In this document: piece after piece, positions 23,476-34,022 of the stretch
Layout: the number at the start of each line of letters is the position of its first letter
Position numbering within the stretch: position 1 is the stretch's first letter
Notes under the pieces: model-generated
The model's input: only the letters and a program-made list of their open reading frames with translations
Told to the model about the DNA's origin: nothing
Database searches by the model: none
Made by a program: the position numbers and the translations under genes
From: Avena insularis
Taxonomy: Eukaryota > Streptophyta > Magnoliopsida > Poales > Poaceae
Assembly (NCBI GenBank): GCA_023614405.1
Contig: CM042694.1
Location: forward strand, 92,487,285-92,551,284
DNA: 64,000 nt
Direction: 5' to 3'

Positions 23476-24519
23476 CTAACAACCATTGCATTTTCTCACC
23501 AGATCTTCTGCTTGTTCTAGGGCACTTGGCCAGTAGAACCCATGCCGGAATGCTTTTGCCACCAAGGCTCTGGATGAAGCATGATGCCCGCATTCTCCTT
23601 GGTGTATATCTCGAAGGATGTCAAGCCCTTCTTCCGGGTCAACGCATCGCTGGAGGACATTGGTTACACTCCGTTTGTACAGCTCGGAATTGATAATTGT
23701 GTATGCCTTTGCTCTCCTCTGAGTTTGCCTGGCTAACACCTCCTCAGTGGGTAACGTTCCATCTTTCAGGAATTGGAATATAGGCAGTGCCCAAGCTGGT
23801 ATTGCTCGTGCAGGGAACACGTCCTCATCAATTTCCATCTGATCTACCGGCATAACTTCAGCCGGATCACGCTGAGCAGTCCCCGGGTCAAGCGAGGTAG
23901 TCCCCGGGTTTGCTGAGGCAGTCCCCGGGTTTGCTGATGCAGTCCCCGGGTCTCGCGTACTACCTCCTGTGTCAATGTCCATGGGCTCAGCTCCGGATTC
24001 TGTATATTCCGGGACATAGATCGAGTCGGTTCCTAGGGACGGCCTGATAGATGGTTTTCTGAGGTGTTCCAATGCTACACCCGGTGGAATTGCCTGTCGG
24101 GTTGATCCGAGCTTCGATAGCATGTCGGCAGCCTCGTTTTCCACTCGGGGTACATGGTGAAATTCACACCCCTCAAAGTAACCAGATATCTTCTGCACAT
24201 GAAACTTGTACAGTGCCATGTTTGGATCCAGGGCGTCCCACACTCCGGACACTTGCTGCACCACCAAATCCGAGTCGCCAAAGCATATTATCCGACGTAT
24301 GCCAATCTCTTTTGCCACTTTGAGCCCATGCACAAGAGCCTCGTACTCAGCGACATTGTTCGATGCCGCGAAATGGATCTGCAATACGTATTTTAGCTGG
24401 TCCTTCTTTGGTGAGGTGAGCACAACCCCGACGCCTAATCCGGTTTTGGTTTTCGACCCGTCAAAGTGCATCCTCCAGTAGTTCGGATCTGGTGGCGATG
24501 GTTCGTATTGTACCTCGGC
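23476..24519 (-). pseudogene. Element G second (archaeal-type) RNase H and integrase zinc finger
   Basis: The frame 24471-23476 starts with an RNase H domain holding the acidic set in MHFDGSKT, NNVAEYEALVHGL, CFGDSDLVVQQ and ENEAADMLSKLG. A second RNase H after the RT-linked one defines the Tat lineage. A Pro/Gly-rich linker near 23880-23960 contains four short direct repeats (encoding variants of DPGTASANPG). The end has the HHCC zinc finger (GECGHHASSRALVAKAF then VRKCNGC). The upstream TAG at 24520-24522 replaces what was probably Trp. Confidence 0.82.
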
Positions 24520-25923
24520 CTAATCCACAAAAAAGTCCGCCACAGCCTGAGACTTGATTGCTCCTCTTCTGTCGTATTGGGGCGCATAAGGAGCTAGCTC
24601 AATTGCCCATTTTGCAATTCTGCCACTCGCATCCTTGTTACCCATTATCTCGGATATGGGAGCTTCACATATCACTTTGATGGGGTGCTCCTCAAAGTAA
24701 TGCTTTAACTTCTTTGGCGCCATATAGACACCATATGCCACCTTTTGGAAGTGCGGGTAGTTCTGTTTTGAGGCAGATAATACCTTGCTCAAGTAATACA
24801 CTGGCCTCTGCACCGACTTGCCCTCTTCATTGCGCTCCACTACAATCACTGCACTTACAACTCGGTTGGTTGCGGCTATGTAGAGCAACATTGGCTCCTT
24901 TGATAGTGGAGAGGCTAACACTGGTGCAGTGGCCAACATCTTTTTAAAGTGGGCAAAGGCTTCATCGGCCTGTGGCGTCCAAACGAACTTATCCGACTTT
25001 TTCATGAGTTGGTAGAGAGGCAATGCCTTTTCTCCCAACCGACATACAAACCGACTCAACGATGCTAGGCACCCAGTGAACTTCTGGACATCGTTAAGAC
25101 ACTTCGGCAGCTCCATTCGTTCAATGGCCCGAATCTTAGTTGGATTAACTTCGATACCTCGGCTAGAGACGAGAAATCCGAGTAACTTTCTAGCCGGGAC
25201 ACCGAAGGTACATTTTTCCGGGTTAAGCTTCATCCGGAACCTTCTCAAGTTCGTGAATGTCTGCCTGATGTCGTCAAGGAGCATTTTGCTTTCCTTGGTC
25301 TTGATAACCACATCATCCATGTATACTTGTATGTTTTGACCTATTTGGTGGTGCAAACATTTTTGCATACATCTTTGGTACGTTGCACCTGCATTACGTA
25401 AACCAAACGGCATAGTGCGATAGAAATAAGCCCCGTACGAGGTGATAAACGCGGTCTTTATTTGATCATCTGGATTCAGAGGTATCTGCTAGAAACCAGA
25501 ATATGCATCAATGAATGACAACAGTTCACATCCCGCGGTTGAATCTATGACCTGATCTATCCTCGGCAGTGGAAATGGATCTTTTGGACACGCCTTATTC
25601 AGGTTCGTGTAATCGATACACATACACCAAACCACTGCCACATTCGGATCATCCTTCTTCTTTTCTACCAGCACCGGATTAGAGAGCCAATCCGGATACA
25701 GTACTTCCATGATAAATCCTGCTGCTAGCAACCGAGCTATCTCGTCTGCAATGACTTTTCTCCTATCCTCGGCGAAGCGGCGGAGAGGTTGCTTCACCGG
25801 CCTTGCTCTGGATCTTACGTTCAAAGAGTGCTCAGCCAACTCCCTCGGAACACCTTGCAAATCCTATGTGGACCAAGAAAAAATGTCCCGATTCTTACGG
25901 AGGAAGTTGACGAGCTCGCTTTC
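24520..25923 (-). pseudogene. Element G reverse transcriptase and first RNase H
   Basis: Segments 25860-25489 and 25413-24520 are in the same frame, separated by a TAG at 25489-25491. They hold the RT blocks LSNPVLVEKKKDD, FIDAYSG, MPFGLRNAGATYQRCM and the active-site VYMDDVVIK. The RT-linked RNase H follows (PVYYLSKVL, KWAIELAPY) and has diverged from the catalytic consensus, as is usual where a second RNase H is present. A further TAG at 25864-25866 precedes the first segment. Confidence 0.88.
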
Positions 25924-26742
25924 CTATTTATCAGTTAACCCAGCACCACTTGTTACGGTGCGCTCCGGGAACATGTCATCACCTGGAACCTTCTTGGTAT
26001 CCTTTGCGGCTTGGAATGAAACGCTACCATGCGGGTTACTCAACGCCGGCATATACTGCTGCACGGACTGAGCTAGTGCCGCCACCTCTTGGATTTTTCT
26101 TTTCTCTTGTGCAATCATGAGTGACTCGGCTAGGTTAGACCCGGCCGAGGCACACTCAATGGAACGTCAGAAATCTCCAACAATGGTAATCACTCCATTT
26201 GGCCCGGGCAACTTCATCTTCAGATAACTGATGTGGCAGCTCGCCATGAACTTGTTCAATGCTGGTCTTCCAAGTAACGCGTGATACGCACTTTCCAAGT
26301 TCACCACCTCAAACTCTAGATTCTCAGTTCGCTAATTATCTCTCGTGCCGAATAGCACGTCAACCCGGACTTTGCCTATGGGCTCACAAGAAATGCCTGG
26401 TACAATACCATGGAAAGTTGTCCTTGTAGCCTGGAGCATGTTCTCCGAGATACCTAACTTGCACATTGTATCCGCATACATGATGTTAATGCTACTGCCA
26501 TTGTTAATCAGTACCCTAGAGAACCTCACATTGATGTTCGGCCCAATGAATGTCGGGTCCAGCACTAGCGCATACGAACCTGGACTCGGCATAAGCTTGG
26601 GATGATCTTTGATGTTCCAGGTGATTTCCTGGTCCGACCAAGGCATGTACCTCGTCACTGCTAGCATTACCGCATTGACCTCCACATGTCGCCGCTGCAA
26701 GCTCTTTCTATCTGTTTCCTCAGTTGTAAACACACAATAGCT
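25924..26742 (-). pseudogene. Element G protease region
   Basis: The open piece 26733-26332 contains VLINNGSSINIMYADT. The family norm is VLIDGGSS, so the catalytic aspartate has become asparagine. The region continues in frame through a TAG (26332-26334), a TGA (26167-26169) and a piece 26118-25924 that ends in TAG. The protease would cut Gag-Pol into working parts; here it would be inactive even without the stops. Confidence 0.78.
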
Positions 26743-29018
26743 CTAGTGATGTTCTCTGTATTCATTCCTCCCCTTGTTTCCGGGGTGCCTCTGATCCGGC
26801 TGGTGCTGATTTTCCACCTGATGCACTACATCCCTTCTCTCATTGTTGTCATACCTCGGCGGAGGGGGAGGCAACATTAGCTGTTGCGTGTTTGCTCCGA
26901 AGAGCAATTGCTGCCGGGGTAACTCCTGCCGAGGCTGATCATTCCGGAGTGCCTGAGCATTCCCCGAACCACCTTGTTCTATCTTACGCATCCACTCACA
27001 TTGCCTCGTTGTGTGACCCGCCGGGCTATTCGGATTTGGCGTGTGAAACTTACACGGCTGGTCCAACATCGACTCATAGGTATACTAGGTATACCTCGGA
27101 CGGTCTTTCTTTTCTTGCCATTGTTTCTTTTGCTCTGGCGTCCACGTTTTCTTGCCATCGTTTCTTGGAGTCCATTGCCCTCCGGTTTTCTGGTGTTGGT
27201 TGCTCCCTGCTCCGGGTTGATCTTGATTCACAGCTGCAACTTGTTGCGAACTGTAGCGATGATCCAGTCTATCATCTCTTCTTTTTCCTCTGTAGTCATT
27301 CCTCCGAGATGACCCAGCTCCATCCCTCTGATAGTATTCCTCGTTTGACTCGTTTGACGCGAGCCTTGGTTGAGTCGGATCACCCAAAGCATACGAACCG
27401 GCAATCCGGATCATCTCCGCCAATGTAATTGGCATTTTCCTTTGCAACTTCATCCACAGCTCGCTGCCATACCTGCACCCTTGCGCAAACCACGCTATGG
27501 CATGTGACTCTATGACACCCTCACATGAGTTTCTCACGGTACACCACCGGGTCAAGAACTCACGGTCTGTCTCATTAGGTCTTTGCTTGCACATTCCTAG
27601 GGTCTGTGGCCTATTCGGCCTCTGATATGTACTTGAGAAGTAGCTGATAAACATTTTTCAAAATCTATCCAGCAGTTGATGCTTCCGGGTGGTAAGTTGT
27701 TCAACCATACTCTGGCCGGACCTTCCAACATCTGGGGTACGTATCGTACAGCCCATCTCAAGTTTCCAGTGGCAATTTTCATAGCCGTAGCGTAGTTTAT
27801 CAGCCAATCCTCCGGCTTGGTACTACCGTCATACGTCTTTGTGCCTCTGGGCAGCTGGTAGTTAGGTACCGGTGGCTCCTTCATGATCTGGGGTCCAAAG
27901 CACGTTGGACCCGGGGGACCTTGACATTCGATCTGTTCCGACCTATACAGGCGATCCAGTTTCAACCTGGCGTCATCCGGCATCAAATCCCTGCTTCCCA
28001 ATCTTGACCCTATCACATGATAGTCCGGTCTTGGGTACCCCGCGTTCACCATCTCCGAATCACCGTCGTTGTACCGGTTTTGCTCCTGTGGCGCAACTCT
28101 CTGTTGCATACCTCGGCCGGCACTTTGCTCTTGCCTTGGTATATTCCGCTGCTGTGGTTGTCCTGCTCCTGCCGAGTTTCGCTGTCCGGCATTGCCATTG
28201 ACAACGTTCCCTTGACCGGCCCTGCCTTGGTCATGGTTACCTCGGCCAGCTTCACCTCGGCTCACACTTTGTCGATCATCATTTTTCCGTGATTCTTTTT
28301 CTTTTCCTGCCCGCGTCGGGTCGTACGGGACGATCTGTTTGTTTCGTCTGGCCGAGGTTACTACCTCTTCTCTCCTTGGACCACCATGAGGAGACGATGC
28401 GGCTCCAGCGGACTTCTCCGGGTTACCCATCACCGAATGGACGATTTTGGAAGCTCCATCTCTCTCCGGGTTAGCTCTGAGTAGCTCTTCGTTCTGTCTG
28501 TTCGCGATCCGAACTAACTCGTTAACCCTATCTTGTTGTCTTTGACGGGCCTCACCCGTCAGACCCTCTAACTCGGATGTAGCCGCATCCGCCGCTCTGA
28601 GGTTCTTCGCCAGGGTACTATACTTCGGCAACCCCACAGACAGACAGTTTTCCGATTCCTCGGCTCCATTATCACCTTCTTTGTTCATCTCGCTCATGAG
28701 ATTCCTCCCTTTTACTTTTACCGTATCAACTTTGTTTGCTTTTGCATACTCACGCAGCGTCATGTTCAACGACTGCTGAGCCGCGGCTATTTTCTTTGCG
28801 CCTTCTAGTATTTTTTTCCTAGTTTCCTCTAGCTCGGCCTATGCCTGAGCCGGATCTACCACTGCTGCTACCGGGTTTGCCAAGCTATCCATAGCTTCTC
28901 TCAGTACATTCTCAGGCCTCTCTAGTGGAGGTCCTCTACCTTTCCTCGGTGCCTTAGGTGTTACCTCCGGGTCCGGTGCTGGATCCTTGCTTGCACCTGC
29001 ACCCGGCGCAGTCATCAT
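26743..29018 (-). pseudogene. Element G gag
   Basis: The likely start is ATG 29018 (MMTAPGAG). The frame runs to 27597 with one TAG at 28839-28841. A frameshift near 27600-27654 moves gag into the pol frame, which goes on through 27085 (TAG) and 26743 (TAG). The N-terminal third is charged and low complexity. The gag core is at about 27900-27300 (YDGSTKPEDWLINYATAM, WLNNLPPGSI, LTRWCTVRNSCEGV). A CxxH/C-type knuckle-like motif (CKFHTPNPNSPAGHTTRQC) is near 27050-26990. Confidence 0.82.
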
Positions 29019-29308
29019 CACTTCAGCACGGTCTGGGGAGCGAGTGATACGCGCCCCGTGAACCATGCTAAGGGGTGGTTCCCCTGCCTCAACGATGCAT
29101 CGCGGATGAACGCATGATACGTCCACAGCAAGGTAGACCTTGTGCGCACCCAACTTGACGAAGAGGCCGTTGCGCGGAAGTGGGCGCATGCCGAAGCAGC
29201 CAGCATTGTCGCTGACAAAGTCCAGCGCTCCAAAGCGCTGAATGAGCCCGAAGACGATGCGTTCGCCGGTGCCGATGAGGTTTCCCGTCCGGATCTTCAC
29301 CCCTGCTA
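29019..29308 (-). other. Coding-like segment of unknown origin at the 5' edge of element G
   Basis: Where the G 5' LTR should be there are about 290 bp that do not match the G LTR or F. The minus strand has no stop here and reads straight into gag; its codons favour G or C at the third position, the pattern of grass genes. The plus strand is also open for 60 codons. I recognise no family. It may be a captured host exon, or part of an unusual gag leader. F homology stops at 29308. Confidence 0.5.
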
Positions 29309-30759
29309 GCGCTTTAATCACTAGTTTTCTCATAACAAGTTTAATTTGGAAGGTAAACAAAAGCATGAATATACTTGGAATAGCATAAGCTAGTAGGTAG
29401 GTATGGTGGACTCTTTGGAATAACTTGGTTTAGGGAGTTGGATGCATGAGTGGAACTCATACTTGGTTGTGGAGGCTAGCAAAAGACTGGGAGCGACAAA
29501 CTAAGAGAGAAATAATGGCCATAATCATGTAGAGCGACAAAACATCATTGATCAAAGCATAAAGTGATACTACAAGTTGAAAACTAAAGGATCATAAAGG
29601 CTATGGTGACTTGAGATAGTCATAACATGGTGTGAGCATGCGCCAAGTCAACCCAAATAAAGCATCAAAGGAGAATACCACTATACTATGCTTTAATATG
29701 CTAAAACAATGCATGATTCATCCAAGGCACATTAAGCAATCTCAATTGTTTATAACAAGTCATGCTATAGAAAAGAATACTAAGCATAAAGCAAAAACAA
29801 TATCAAGCATGGCATGATGAAGCATAGGCCACAGTCAAAAACAAGCTCTCTTTAACACTTAAGCATGAACTTTGCTACTCTTTTCCAATCCAAACCAAAC
29901 TATTTGAAAACCAATGTATGAAAGAGGGGGTCCAACCAATTTATTCAGCAAACTAAGCAAACGAAAAACCAAAACGAAAATGAAAAAGAAGACGCTCCAA
30001 GAGCAACACAACTGTGCATGAAACAATAAAAATGAAGCATTTGGAAGAAACCTAAGATTTTTATTGATGAAGAAGGGGATGCCTTGGGCATCCCCAAGCT
30101 TTGACGCTTGTACCTCTTGGATATTTCTTGGGGTGACACGTGTGGCATCCCCAAGCTTGAGCTTTAGTCCATCCTTCATCTCATTACTTATTCCTTCCAT
30201 ACACCTGAAATTTTTCCTTCATACAAAACTTCACACAATCTTTATTAGCAACATTAGCGCACTCAAGATAATAAGTCTTTAGGTTGAGTTCTAACACCAA
30301 TAAACTTCCATTAAAACACTAGCTACTGTAGAACTTCCCTCAAAAAGCTCAATTCCCCAAAAGAACTCAAAAAGGAACCAACAAGAAGCAAATGCAGAAA
30401 ATGGCAGAAATCTGTCAGAACAGACCAGCAGGTAAAGACGAATTTGTTCGAAGACCTTCTGTTGCTCAAATCAAAAAGTGTTGAACTAACGAAAGTTAGA
30501 TAACAACCTGGGGCAGAAGCACAAAAATTCACGCCTCAAAAGGACATATAGAGATTTTACACGAATGTTTACGGTGAAGCACAAAAATCTGTTTCGGGAC
30601 AGCAACTTTCCCAAGCATTACTTCTCTCTCATTAGAGGTTACTCTTGGCACAAAAAGCAAATAACAAGGATAAGGAGCGGTTATTACTGAAGTAATAACT
30701 TTCAAGACTCATCTAAAACTCTTGGGTTATCTCCCAATAAGTACTTTTGTTTAACGCCT
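29309..30759 (-). other. Element F noncoding interior, 5' part
   Basis: About 1.45 kb with no gene. Stretches at 29310-29380 and 30440-30620 match element B (9190-9297 and 8040-8260). A hairpin next to a polypurine-like block is at 30075-30102, and a second polypurine-like copy is at 30146-30158. Confidence 0.7.
30075..30102 (-). promoter_or_regulatory. Hairpin plus internal polypurine-like motif in element F
   Basis: GGGGATGCC, a 3-base loop, then GGCATCCCC form a perfect 9-bp stem (30075-30095). It abuts AAGCTTGGGG on the minus strand, the core of the element's own polypurine tract. Element C has a homologous block at 43378-43402. A central polypurine tract or packaging signal is possible; this is inference. 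Confidence 0.55.
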
Positions 30760-31563
30760 TTAAGTTAGGCATGATAGTTTGAGAAGATGCTCACATAAAA
30801 AATATGAATTGAAGTAAAAGAGAGCATCAAGAAGCAAATTCAAAGCACATTTAAGTCTAACCCACTTCCTATGCATAGGAATCTTGTAAAGAAACAAGTC
30901 ATGAAAGCACAAAGCAATAAGCATAGTAAAGCAAAACAAGTTCAACTTCAAGACTTTCAACATAAAGAGGGGAAACTTAATATTATTGAGATGCATAAAA
31001 CCATGTTTACCTCTCTCATAATAACTTTCAGTAGCATCATGAATAAAAGTAGCAATATAACTATCACAAGAAACATTCTTATCATGAGCTACATTCATAA
31101 AAGAATTAATACTCTCCACATAAACATAGTCATTCTTATTGATTGTAGTGGGAGCAAATTCAACAAAATAGCTATCATTATTATTCTCATCACCATAATC
31201 ATCAAATATAGGAGGCATATTGTAATCATAATTAATTTTATCCTCAATAGTAGGTGGACTGAAAATATCATACTCATCATTGTAATCATCATAAATTGGA
31301 GGTTTGGTATCATCATAAGCAATAGAATAGCTATCTTCCAAAGCTGGGGAACTAAAAAGATCATTTTCATAAAAACTAGCTTGCCCAAGCTTAGACTTTT
31401 CCATAGAATTAGCAATAATGGTGTCTAAACAATTCATACTAACAACATTGCTATTAGCATGCAAATAAAGTTTCATAGGTTTTTTAATTTTCTCTTCAAA
31501 CACTTCATGTCCTAACTCAAGATAAATACTATAAAGCTCTCTAATTTTGTTGTTGTTTTCCAT
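30760..31563 (-). CDS. Intact 267-codon ORF of element F, function unknown
   Basis: This is the only ORF of F. It starts 107 bp after the primer site and has no internal stop. The N-terminal 65 residues are mixed and charged. Residues about 65-140 are acidic and Tyr-rich, with a twofold repeat: FSSPALED and FSPPTIED, PPIYDDYNDE and PPIFDDYGDE. Residues about 165-245 (CDSYI, FIHDATESYYERG, FMHLNNIKFP, HRKWVRLK) match the C-terminus of the element B polyprotein. Hydrophobic stretches near residues 200-230 could span a membrane. It is not gag, protease, RT, RNase H or integrase by motif. A degenerate env-like protein is possible but unproved. Confidence 0.6.
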   Translation of the reverse strand: MENNNKIRELYSIYLELGHEVFEEKIKKPMKLYLHANSNVVSMNCLDTIIANSMEKSKLGQASFYENDLFSSPALEDSYSIAYDDTKPPIYDDYNDEYDIFSPPTIEDKINYDYNMPPIFDDYGDENNNDSYFVEFAPTTINKNDYVYVESINSFMNVAHDKNVSCDSYIATFIHDATESYYERGKHGFMHLNNIKFPLFMLKVLKLNLFCFTMLIALCFHDLFLYKIPMHRKWVRLKCALNLLLDALFYFNSYFLCEHLLKLSCLT

Positions 31564-31670
31564 TAATCCTAACTAGTGAAAACAAGAAACAAAAAGACAA
31601 AATTGCAGAATCTAAAGGAAATAACTTCAAGCACTCACACCGGAGGATGTGAGTACCTTTTACCTTACCT

Positions 31671-31687
31671 CCCCGGCAACGGCGCTA
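31671..31687 (-). other. Element F primer binding site (tRNA-Asp type)
   Basis: The minus strand reads AGCGCCGTTGCCGGGG, the tRNA-Asp complement with a change at its outer end, 10 bp inside the 5' LTR. Confidence 0.85.
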
Positions 31688-31697
31688 GAAAATAGCT

Positions 31698-33105
31698 TGA
31701 TGTCTACGCACTTCTATTCTTGTAGACAGTTGTTGGGCCTCCAAGTGCAGAGGTTTGTAGAACAGCAGCAAGTTTTCCCTTAAGTGGATCACCCAAGTTT
31801 TATCGAACTCAGGGAGGAAGTGGTCAAAGGTATTCCCTCTCAAGCAACCCTGCAATCAAGATACAAGAAGTCTCTTGTGTCCCCAACACACCCAATACAC
31901 TTGTCAGGTGTATAGGTGCACTAGTTCGGCGAAGAGATAGTGAAATACAAGTGGTATAGATAATGATAAGTGGTAATGGTGATAGAAAATTACTTGATGG
32001 CGTGGAAAAGACTAAAGTAAAACTGAAATAAAGATATAAGCAAGCAAACATGTAACAGATCTAGTAGCGAACGGTGTTTCAGTGCTTAGAAACAAGGCCT
32101 AGGGATCATACTTTCACTAGTGAACACTCTCATATAAATATATCATCTTCATGATACTACGCTGAACTACTCTCCAGTTGGACACTCTAATCGTTGGTAG
32201 GGCTATAACAGCACACCTCAAAGTAAGTCTTTCCCATCTAGATAACCCCACACTGTCACCTTGAGTACTAGATGGTTCCAACAAGCACCACAATTTCATA
32301 AAGACATCCAACTCCAAATATAACTCATAACAAGTATTTGTAATCTCTAGCCTAAGTGCCACCATGGTGTGCACGCTGTCAACTTCACACACATGGGGAG
32401 AGCAGAGATCTATTAAAGCACTTGAGTGGCAAGGTGGATCTATTTGATTACAAAGCTCATGATCACAATATGGTCATGCATAGAGAGAGAGATGAACACA
32501 TAGCTACTGGTAGAACCCTTAGCCTCGAGAGAGAACTACTCCCTCCTCATCATGGGAATCAGCAATGGTGATGGAGATGGCGGTGGAGATCGATGGAGAT
32601 GGCTCCAGGGGCACTTCCCCATCCGGGCAGGGTGCCGAAACAGAGACTTTCTGTCCCTCAAATCTCCCCTTCGGTGGCGGCGGCGCTGCGGAAATTTTCG
32701 TGGATTTCTGATTGATGATCTAGGCTTTTGGTATCGGGAGGCTCTTATAGGCGAAAGAGGCAAGGTCGGTGGCCGGCCAGGGGGCCCACACCATACCCTG
32801 GCGCGGCCTAGGGTTGCCCGCGCCAAGGGGTGTGTGGCCCCTCTCCGACTCTCCTTCTGGCTCCATGAGTCTTCTGGGAAAATAGGAACATTGGCTTTTG
32901 TCCCGTCCAATTCTGAGAATATTCATTTTCTGACTTTCCTGGAACCAAAAACAGCGGAAAACAGGCAACTGGCACTATGGCTCTTGTTAATAGGTTAGTC
33001 CAAGAAATCATATGAAAAGTACTCCAAAGTGTGGACAAAACATAAGAAAGTAGATAAAACCAAGCATGGAACATCAAAAATTATAGATACATTTGCAATG
33101 TATCA
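31698..33105 (-). repeat. Element F 5' LTR (1,408 bp)
   Basis: Nearly identical to 13678-15077. The minus-strand TATA-like box CCTATAAGAG is at 32742-32751. It ends at 33105 followed by the GTAAT duplication. High LTR identity points to a relatively recent insertion. Confidence 0.92.
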
Positions 33106-33227
33106 GTAATCACCAAAAAGGACACAAGGGATGTCATTTTTGAGTGGGAGTTCATTAGTAATTTGGATTAGTTGAACTCAATCTATCATAAACTTAGTCT
33201 AAATATACTTTACAAATTCTGTTGTAG

Positions 33228-34022
33228 ATGGCACCACCCGCTTTTAATTTCAATGTGTTCATGGAGAAAGAGAAGCTTGCTGCGAATGGTAGCAACTTCA
33301 CCAACTGGGCTATGAATTTGAGGATTCTCCTCACTGCTACACAAAAGAAATATGTGCTAGAGGCGCCGCTAGGCCCCCCACCAGCTCCCGATGCCCCTGA
33401 CGAGGAAAAGAATGTCTATATAACTCGTTAGGAGGACCACAACTTAGTTCATTGCGGCATACTGTATGGGCTAGAGCCAGAACTTCGAAAACATTTCGAA
33501 AATGGCAATGCCTTTGATACGTTGGGAGAATTGAAAATGATTTTCGATACCCATGCTGCTGTAGAGAGTTATAATGCTTCTAAAAAGTTCTTTAGCTGCA
33601 TGATGGAGGAAAACAGCTCTGTTAGTGAGCACGTACTCAAAATGTCTCGGTACGCCGATAAGCTTGTGTCCTTGGGAATAACGATTCCCATTGACTTAGG
33701 CATACATCATGTTCTCCAATCTCTGCGACCTAGCTACAAGAGCTTCATGATGAACTATAATATGCAGGGCATGAAGAAGTCTCTTCTTGAGCTTCTGTCA
33801 ATGCTTAAGACTACAGAAGTGGAGATTAGGAAAGAACATCAAGTGTTGATGATCAATAAGACCAGTGGTTTCAAGAAGGACAAGAAAGGCAAGTAGAAGG
33901 GAAAGAAGGGTGGCAAATCTGTTGCCGCACCTGAAAAGAAACCCTAAGCTGGCCCTAAGTCTGACATCGAGTGTTACTATTGCAAGGGGACTGGCTATTG
34001 GAAGCGCAACTGCCCCAAGTAT
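33228..34022 (+). pseudogene. Element E gag
   Basis: Starts with ATG 33228 (MAPPAFNFNVFMEKEKL). Codon 68 is TAG (33429-33431). The frame goes on through the gag core (VESYNASKKFFSCMMEE, SEHVLKMSRYADKL) to TAG 33894-33896 and TAA 33945-33947. The zinc knuckle is CYYCKGTGYWKRNC, with tyrosine (33996-33998) in place of the zinc-binding histidine. The first two stops, the position of the third and the tyrosine are also present in element D, so they came from a common ancestor. Confidence 0.88.

Larger units (their letters stand above)
15585..29308 (-). mobile_element. Tat-lineage Gypsy element G with antisense gene; 5' LTR missing
   Basis: Minus-strand gag-protease-RT-RNase H-second RNase H-integrase (about 29018-22640) is followed by a plus-strand spliced ORF (17149-21915) and a 3' LTR (15585-16356). 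A second, archaeal-type RNase H before the integrase and an antisense ORF between pol and the 3' LTR are hallmarks of the Tat lineage (Retand/Grande type). The expected 5' LTR on the right is absent. Instead about 290 bp of coding-like DNA meets the element F sequence at about 29308. No target duplication can be found, so one end is rearranged. Confidence 0.85.
13678..33105 (-). mobile_element. Athila-group Gypsy derivative F, pol-less, one ORF, split by element G
   Basis: LTRs at 13678-15077 and 31698-33105 are nearly identical. The target-site duplication GTAAT (13673-13677, 33106-33110) is perfect. On the minus strand the order is 5' LTR (right), tRNA-Asp type primer site, a 267-codon ORF, noncoding DNA, polypurine tract, 3' LTR (left). 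Without element G it is about 5.7 kb. It has no gag, protease, RT or integrase that I can recognise. It must therefore have moved with proteins supplied by a relative. Confidence 0.88.

Noticed and set aside
30871..31428. 185-codon plus-strand ORF opposite the element F ORF
   Set aside because: Antisense shadow of an AT-rich, Asp/Tyr/Asn-rich coding region. The C-terminal conservation with element B is on the minus-strand frame.
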